A DNA stretch of 64,000 bases, taken from NCBI RefSeq assembly GCF_002072955.1, contig NZ_LPUF01000001.1:2440896-2504895 (forward strand). The letters run 5' to 3'. The notes under the pieces are model-generated. The model did not search any database. It saw only the letters and a program-made list of their open reading frames with translations, and was not told the origin of the DNA. Numbering within the stretch: position 1 is the first letter of the stretch; every line of letters starts with the position of its first letter. Origin of the DNA: Methyloprofundus sedimenti (GTDB lineage: Bacteria; Pseudomonadota; Gammaproteobacteria; Methylococcales; Methylomonadaceae). The translations under genes were made by a program, and so were the position numbers. Of the stretch, positions 58,618 through 64,000 are shown in pieces.

Positions 58618-60621
58618 CTATATCAACATTTCTGCCTGTAATCGTTTTATTTCATCCCTGACTCGCGCGGCATCTTCAAATTCCAGGTTTTTTGCATGTT
58701 TATACATTTGATCTTCCAGTTGGGCTAACTTTTTCTCTCTATCTTTTGCTGACAACTTTTGGTAACTGGCGCTTTCTTCAGCTACTTTACGTTTTGATTT
58801 TTGGTTCAGCCCTGCCCCGGGTATGGTCAGCTCTAATATATCGGTCACCGATTTAAAAATTGTCGTTGGCGTAATACCCTGTTGCAGATTAAATTCTATC
58901 TGTTTTTCTCTGCGTCGTTGCGTTTCTTCTATTGCTTGTGCCATGGACTTGGTGACTCGATCACCATATAGAATCGCTTTACCGTTTGAATTTCTGGCGG
59001 CTCGACCGATGGTCTGGATTAATGAGACGACAGAACGCAAGAACCCCTCTTTATCTGCATCCAGAATAGCAACTAAAGACACTTCGGGGATATCCAAACC
59101 TTCACGCAGTAAATTAATTCCGACCAGTACATCAAATATACCCAGGCGTAGATCACGTATAATTTCCACCCGTTCGACTGTATCGACATCTGAGTGCAGG
59201 TAGCGTACTCGCACCCCGTGATCCATCAGATATTCTGTCAGATCTTCAGACATTCTTTTGGTTAATGTAGTGACCAGAACCCGTTCCTTTTTCTCAACAC
59301 GCAGACTAATTTCAGATAATAAATCATCCACCTGAGTCCTTGCCGGGCGTACTTCAATTTCAGGGTCTAATAGTCCTGTCGGCCTGACAACCTGTTCTAT
59401 AAATCGCCCTGAATGTTCTTTTTCATAGGTACTCGGTGTCGCCGAAACATAAATCCTTTGGCCTATCTGGCTTTCAAATTCATCAAAACGCATTGGCCTG
59501 TTATCCAGAGCGGAGGGTAATCTAAAGCCATATTCAACCAGCGTTTCTTTACGCGAGCGATCTCCTTTATACATCGCGCCTATTTGCGGCACTGTGACAT
59601 GACTTTCATCAATAATGACGACCGCATTTTTGGGTAAATAGTCAAACATGGTTGGCGGTGATTGACCATCATCCCGCCCGGATAGGTAACGTGAGTAGTT
59701 TTCAATACCGGAGCAGTAGCCTACTTCGTATATCATTTCAATATCAAACAAAGTACGCTGTTCTAACCGCTGCGCTTCAACGAGTTTATTTAATGAGCGT
59801 AATTGCTCCAGGCGCTCTTTTAATTCAACTTTGATTTTTTCAACGGCTTCCAGTAATCGTTCCCTTGGAGCAACATAGTGACTTTTGGGGTAGACGGTAT
59901 AACGTGCGACACGATGTAAAATTTCGCCCGTCAAGGGATCAAATAAAGACAGACGCTCAATTTCATCATCAAATAACTCTATACGTAAGGCTGCTTCATC
60001 AGATTCGGCCGGAAACACGTCAATAACATCACCACGCACACGATAGGTTGCTCTGCGTAATTCAATATCATTGCGCGTATATTGCATACTCGCTAAACGG
60101 CGTAAAAGATCGCGCTGCTTAATCATATCGCCACGCACCAGGTGCAAGACCATTTTGAAATAAGATTCTGGTTCACCCAGACCATAAATAGCCGATACAG
60201 TGGCAACGACAATCGTATCCTTGCGCTCTAGTAAGGCCTTGGTCGCTGACAGACGCATTTGTTCAATATGCTCGTTGCGTGAAGCATCTTTATCTATAAA
60301 AGTATCTGATGCAGGTACATACGCTTCCGGTTGATAGTAATCGTAATAAGAAACAAAATACTCGACGCTATTTTCCGGAAAAAACTCTTTCATCTCGCCA
60401 TAGAGCTGCGCCGCCAACGTTTTGTTCGGTGCCATAATCATTGCAGGACGCTGTATCTCATTAATCATATTGGCAATGGTAAAGGTTTTTCCGGAACCTG
60501 TTACCCCCAATAAAGTCTGATGTACTTCGCCATCGGCCAGCCCTTCGACTAACTGCTTGATAGCCGTGGGCTGGTCACCTGCTGGTTTAAATGGACTTCG
60601 AAGCTTAAATTGTTTACTCAC
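58618..60621 (-). CDS. uvrB: UvrABC system protein B
   Basis: UvrB is the damage-verifying helicase of nucleotide excision repair. It has 667 residues, with Walker [11 protein letters not shown] near 39-48, the beta hairpin [32 protein letters not shown] (motif VI) and a C-terminal UVR domain ([21 protein letters not shown]). The start is GTG at 60621 and overlaps the HEPN stop (GTGA). The usual RSERSLIQ before motif VI is RSVVSLIQ here. The last residues are shortened compared with E. coli. Confidence 0.96.
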   Translation of the reverse strand: MSKQFKLRSPFKPAGDQPTAIKQLVEGLADGEVHQTLLGVTGSGKTFTIANMINEIQRPAMIMAPNKTLAAQLYGEMKEFFPENSVEYFVSYYDYYQPEAYVPASDTFIDKDASRNEHIEQMRLSATKALLERKDTIVVATVSAIYGLGEPESYFKMVLHLVRGDMIKQRDLLRRLASMQYTRNDIELRRATYRVRGDVIDVFPAESDEAALRIELFDDEIERLSLFDPLTGEILHRVARYTVYPKSHYVAPRERLLEAVEKIKVELKERLEQLRSLNKLVEAQRLEQRTLFDIEMIYEVGYCSGIENYSRYLSGRDDGQSPPTMFDYLPKNAVVIIDESHVTVPQIGAMYKGDRSRKETLVEYGFRLPSALDNRPMRFDEFESQIGQRIYVSATPSTYEKEHSGRFIEQVVRPTGLLDPEIEVRPARTQVDDLLSEISLRVEKKERVLVTTLTKRMSEDLTEYLMDHGVRVRYLHSDVDTVERVEIIRDLRLGIFDVLVGINLLREGLDIPEVSLVAILDADKEGFLRSVVSLIQTIGRAARNSNGKAILYGDRVTKSMAQAIEETQRRREKQIEFNLQQGITPTTIFKSVTDILELTIPGAGLNQKSKRKVAEESASYQKLSAKDREKKLAQLEDQMYKHAKNLEFEDAARVRDEIKRLQAEMLI

Positions 60622-60920
60622 TCTGGTGTTTCTCTAACCTTAGTGTAACGCTGAGCATAGCGTAAAGAGTTACGCATAATCTCATTGATCAGCGTTCCCT
60701 GATTTTCAAATTCTACATCATCAAGAAAGCGGAAATATTTACGCACTAAAAAATCAATAGTACGCGCATAGCGACTACACAAATTTTCAAACTGATTAAA
60801 CTCCTCAATATTAATGTCTGCCGGATCAGATAGCGCTTTCACTTGCTGATAAGAATAATCCAGCCTGAATAGCTGTTTTTCCAGGGCACTGTTTAGCTCT
60901 TGTAGATAGGCTAAACTCAT
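60618..60920 (-). CDS. HEPN-like partner of a nucleotidyltransferase (probably truncated)
   Basis: A 100-residue helical protein. [35 protein letters not shown] matches the family of HEPN proteins found next to MNT nucleotidyltransferases. In that family an RxxxxH motif normally lies nearer the C-terminus; here the protein stops before it. It overlaps the nucleotidyltransferase by four bases (ATGA) and uvrB by four bases (GTGA). Confidence 0.7.
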   Translation of the reverse strand: MSLAYLQELNSALEKQLFRLDYSYQQVKALSDPADINIEEFNQFENLCSRYARTIDFLVRKYFRFLDDVEFENQGTLINEIMRNSLRYAQRYTKVRETPE

Positions 60921-61234
60921 AATTCAACAGCCTGCGGTTTTATCATAGTAATAAACTCATGATTTCCTGAGCCAGATTCCAAGATTAAATCCATTTTTTG
61001 CTTGCCAAAAATATCAAAAAACTGCCAGCGAATTTTACGTAAATCATTTTTCGTAAGTAGGTTCGACTCAATAAGTAAATCAATATCACCACCCTTCTTA
61101 GTGTCATCAACTCGACTGCCGAACAAGTAAACATGCGCCCCGGCATCGAGTGCCAGTACGCTACTTTTTATAGTATCAATTTGTTTGCTTGTTAAGCGCA
61201 TAAGCTTTGCATAATCTAAGTTCTTGTAAGGCAT
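60917..61234 (-). CDS. MNT-type nucleotidyltransferase
   Basis: A 105-residue minimal nucleotidyltransferase. The signature YLFGSRVDDTKKGGDIDLLIE has the GSx10DxD metal site. A later MDLILE Asp completes the triad. These proteins act with HEPN partners as toxin-antitoxin modules, the MNT adding AMP to the HEPN protein. The start may instead be the ATG at 61201 (MRLTSKQID), which is where relatives begin. Confidence 0.82.
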   Translation of the reverse strand: MPYKNLDYAKLMRLTSKQIDTIKSSVLALDAGAHVYLFGSRVDDTKKGGDIDLLIESNLLTKNDLRKIRWQFFDIFGKQKMDLILESGSGNHEFITMIKPQAVEL

Positions 61235-61304
61235 GGAACAGTCGCATTAAAGGCCGACTGAAGCCATGCCCTACAGGAAAAAAAAGTCTGCTTAATGTGC
61301 TAAT

Positions 61305-63899
61305 TTAACCTTCTACCGCATCCGCTTTATCTTGATAGCTTTTAATCTGATCAAAATTCAAATAGCGATATGAATCTTCTGCAGTCTCATTAATCTGATT
61401 AGCATAAGCCATATACTCTTCAGCTGTGGGAATTTTACCTAAAATAGAACATACGGCCGCCAGCTCTGCTGAAGCAAGATAGACGTTAGCACCATTTCCC
61501 AAACGGTTCGGGAAGTTACGCGTGGAGGTTGAAACGACAGTGGCATTGTCGGCAACGCGCGCCTGATTTCCCATACATAATGAACAACCGGGCATTTCAG
61601 TACGTGCGCCTGATTTTCCAAATATGCTGTAGTAACCTTCTTCAGTTAATTGCTCCTGATCCATTTTAGTGGGTGGCGCCACCCAAAGCTGTGTAGGTAG
61701 TTTGCCTTTTAATTTGTCTAATAATTTACCTGCTGCGCGAAAATGGCCAATATTAGTCATACATGAGCCTAAAAAGACTTCGTCAATTTTAGTTCCTGCA
61801 ACATCAGACAAGGTTTTTACATCATCCGGGTCATTCGGACAGGCCATGATCGGTTCTTTAATGGCACTCATATCTATATCCAGCACTGTATGATATTCAG
61901 CGTCGGCATCCGGTTCCATCAACTCAGGCTTGGCCAGCCAGGCCTGCATTTCATTTATGCGCCGCTGAATTGTCCGTACATCACCATAGCCCTCTGATAT
62001 CATCCATTTCAACATGGTAATATTAGAGTTGATATATTCTCGAATGGGCGCTTCGCCCAACCGAATAGTGCAACCTGCTGCAGAACGCTCTGCAGATGCG
62101 TCAGATAATTCAAATGCCTGCTCTACTTTTAAATCAGGTAAGCCTTCAATTTCTAATACCCGACCGGAAAAAACATTTTTCTTGCCTTTTTTCTCAACGG
62201 TTAACAGGCCTTTTTGAATGGCTGCCAGTGGAATTGCATTGACTAAATCACGTAAAGTAATACCTGGCTGCATCTCGCCTTTAAAACGCACTAATACCGA
62301 CTCAGGCATATCCAGTGGCATCACCCCCGTTGCCGCAGCGAAAGCCACTAAGCCAGAACCTGCTGGAAAGGAAATACCAATAGGGAAACGGGTATGCGAA
62401 TCACCACCCGTACCAACAGTATCAGGTAATAACATCCGGTTTAACCAGGAATGAATAATGCCATCGCCTGGACGTAAAGACACACCGCCACGGTTCATTA
62501 TAAAGTCAGGCAAAGTGTGCTGCATCTCGACATCAATGGGTTTTGGATAGGCCGCCGTATGACAAAAAGACTGCATCACTAAATCAGCAGAAAAACCTAA
62601 ACAAGCCAGGTCTTTTAATTCATCACGAGTCATCGGTCCGGTGGTATCCTGTGAGCCCACTGTGGTCATATGTGGCTCACAATAGGTATTTGGTCGCACA
62701 CCCGCAACACCACAGGCTTTACCAACAATTTTTTGCGCTAAAGTAAAACCTTTAGTGCTATGCTCAGTATCACCAGGTCTGCGAAAAACTGTAGAAGCCT
62801 CAAGATCCAATGCTTTGCGAGCACGATCGGTTAAGCCGCGACCAATAATTAATGGAATACGACCACCAGCACGTACTTCATCTAATATAATATCGGTTTT
62901 TAAAGCGAACTCACAGATCACGGCATCCGTTTCATGATTTTTCACCACGCCTTGATACGGATAAATATCAATCACATCACCCATGGCCATATTTTCGACT
63001 TCACATTCAAATGGCAATGCGCCAGAATCTTCCATGGTATTGAAAAAAATCGGGGCAATCTTGCCACCTATACACACGCCACCTGCCCGTTTATTGGGCA
63101 CATATGGGATATCCTCGCCGGTAAACCAAAGTACCGAGTTAGTCGCTGATTTACGTGACGAGCCGGTTCCAACTACATCACCAACATAAGCAACGGGAAA
63201 CCCCTTTTCTTTTAGCGCATTAATTTGTTGTTCAGTATTGGTAATTCCCTCTCTGGGAATTTTTAACATCGCCTGCGCATGCAAGGGAATATCAGGACGA
63301 GACCAGGCATCTGGAGCTGGAGACAAGTCATCGGTGTTGGTTTCACCGGTGACTTTAAAAACCGTGACGGTTAATTTTTCCGGCACTTCTGCTTTACTGG
63401 TAAACCATTCTGCATCCGCCCATGACTGAATAATTTTTTTGGCAAATTCATTACCTGCATCTGCTTTTTCCTGGACATCATGAAAGGCATCAAAAACTAG
63501 TAAAGTATGTGACAAAGCATTTGCTGCAATTGGCGCCAGTGCTTCAACATCCAGTAAATCAACCAATGGCGCGATATTATAGCCACCCAGCATAGTACCT
63601 AGTAATTCAGTTGCACGCGGCGCATCTAAAATAGGTGAAGATATTTCACCTTTAGCCAGTGCCGCTAAAAATCCAGCTTTAACATAAGCGGCTTCATCGA
63701 CACCCGCTGGCACTCGATGCGTTAGTAAATCCAGAATAAAGGCTTCTTCACCTGCTGGTGGCTGTTTAATCAATTCAACAACTGCAGCAACCTGGTCTGC
63801 GTTCAAAGGTTGTGGAACAACACCGTTTTTTGCTCTTTCAGCTGCATGTTGACGATATTGCGCTAATACTTCAATTGCTGTTTCTTTAGTTTCAGACAT
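61305..63899 (-). CDS. acnB: Aconitate hydratase B
   Basis: AcnB is the main TCA-cycle aconitase, and its apo-form binds mRNA. It has 864 residues, starting at ATG 63899 with AAGG upstream; a longer frame to 63980 has no family support. The domain order is that of AcnB: the N-terminal HEAT-like domain, the swivel domain with [13 protein letters not shown], then the Fe-S core. The [4Fe-4S] ligands are the Cys in [11 protein letters not shown] and the pair in [10 protein letters not shown]. Confidence 0.96.
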   Translation of the reverse strand: MSETKETAIEVLAQYRQHAAERAKNGVVPQPLNADQVAAVVELIKQPPAGEEAFILDLLTHRVPAGVDEAAYVKAGFLAALAKGEISSPILDAPRATELLGTMLGGYNIAPLVDLLDVEALAPIAANALSHTLLVFDAFHDVQEKADAGNEFAKKIIQSWADAEWFTSKAEVPEKLTVTVFKVTGETNTDDLSPAPDAWSRPDIPLHAQAMLKIPREGITNTEQQINALKEKGFPVAYVGDVVGTGSSRKSATNSVLWFTGEDIPYVPNKRAGGVCIGGKIAPIFFNTMEDSGALPFECEVENMAMGDVIDIYPYQGVVKNHETDAVICEFALKTDIILDEVRAGGRIPLIIGRGLTDRARKALDLEASTVFRRPGDTEHSTKGFTLAQKIVGKACGVAGVRPNTYCEPHMTTVGSQDTTGPMTRDELKDLACLGFSADLVMQSFCHTAAYPKPIDVEMQHTLPDFIMNRGGVSLRPGDGIIHSWLNRMLLPDTVGTGGDSHTRFPIGISFPAGSGLVAFAAATGVMPLDMPESVLVRFKGEMQPGITLRDLVNAIPLAAIQKGLLTVEKKGKKNVFSGRVLEIEGLPDLKVEQAFELSDASAERSAAGCTIRLGEAPIREYINSNITMLKWMISEGYGDVRTIQRRINEMQAWLAKPELMEPDADAEYHTVLDIDMSAIKEPIMACPNDPDDVKTLSDVAGTKIDEVFLGSCMTNIGHFRAAGKLLDKLKGKLPTQLWVAPPTKMDQEQLTEEGYYSIFGKSGARTEMPGCSLCMGNQARVADNATVVSTSTRNFPNRLGNGANVYLASAELAAVCSILGKIPTAEEYMAYANQINETAEDSYRYLNFDQIKSYQDKADAVEG

Positions 63900-64000
63900 A
63901 ATATTTACCTTGTTTAAAAATATACTGTTTTGTACTTTATCTAGTAAGGATAAAGTACGAATTGCTTGCCTGGTGATCAATAACTGGATAATTGTGCTTG

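Overview
The window looks like a chromosome segment of an AT-rich (roughly 40% G+C by eye) gammaproteobacterium. The housekeeping order pyrG-kdsA-eno-ftsB-ispD-ispF-truD, together with lolA-rarA, parC, KDO/LPS synthesis (kdsA), an RND-efflux outer membrane and a CpxRA-like envelope stress system, is typical of that class. A methanotroph-like Methylococcales host would fit the IS load and copper genes, but that is inference.

Layout. 0.1-2.2 kb: nudJ-mnmA and a fatty-acid hydroxylase-like protein, then an IS30-family element (2242-3332). 3.3-19 kb: a long minus-strand housekeeping block, read parC-mrcB-lolA-rarA-accA-tilS-pyrG-kdsA-eno-ftsB-ispD-ispF-truD, with a hairpin terminator between eno and ftsB. 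19.3-26.4 kb: a small Met/Lys-rich periplasmic protein, the proton-translocating transhydrogenase pntAB, a secreted beta-propeller-like protein, a GT2 glycosyltransferase and a sugar epimerase. 26.7-42.4 kb: a metal-homeostasis island. It has a plus-strand czcI-like/czcCBA operon (Zn/Co/Cd type) meeting, tail to tail, a minus-strand copper/silver block read copC-copD-(Cys-rich protein)-cusC-cusB-cusA. Three copies of one ~77-bp hairpin repeat sit at its operon junctions.

42.5-46.2 kb is a three-deep nest of insertion sequences: IS982-type inside IS66-type inside IS1595-type. Each level is proven by terminal inverted repeats and its own 8-bp target duplication. 46.5-50.6 kb: a DUF2905 membrane protein, a divergent cpxP/spy-like gene with a cpxRA-like two-component pair, and a methyltransferase. 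50.9-57.2 kb is a decayed accessory region. It holds an IS110/IS1111 remnant, a VasI-like periplasmic gene split by an antisense group II intron, and two integron-like gene cassettes with attC-like sites. One cassette gene is split by an ISL3 element with an 8-bp target duplication. 57.2-64 kb returns to core genes: cupin protein, tRNA-Val(GAC), uvrB preceded by an overlapping MNT/HEPN pair, and acnB.

Taken together, the accessory DNA is concentrated between a copper/zinc efflux island and uvrB. It was built by repeated insertion, and the order of events can be read from the duplications. I do not see a CRISPR array, prophage or integrase gene. The most informative new structures are the nested IS stack, the interrupted cassette gene, the intron-split gene, and the hairpin family shared by the metal operons.
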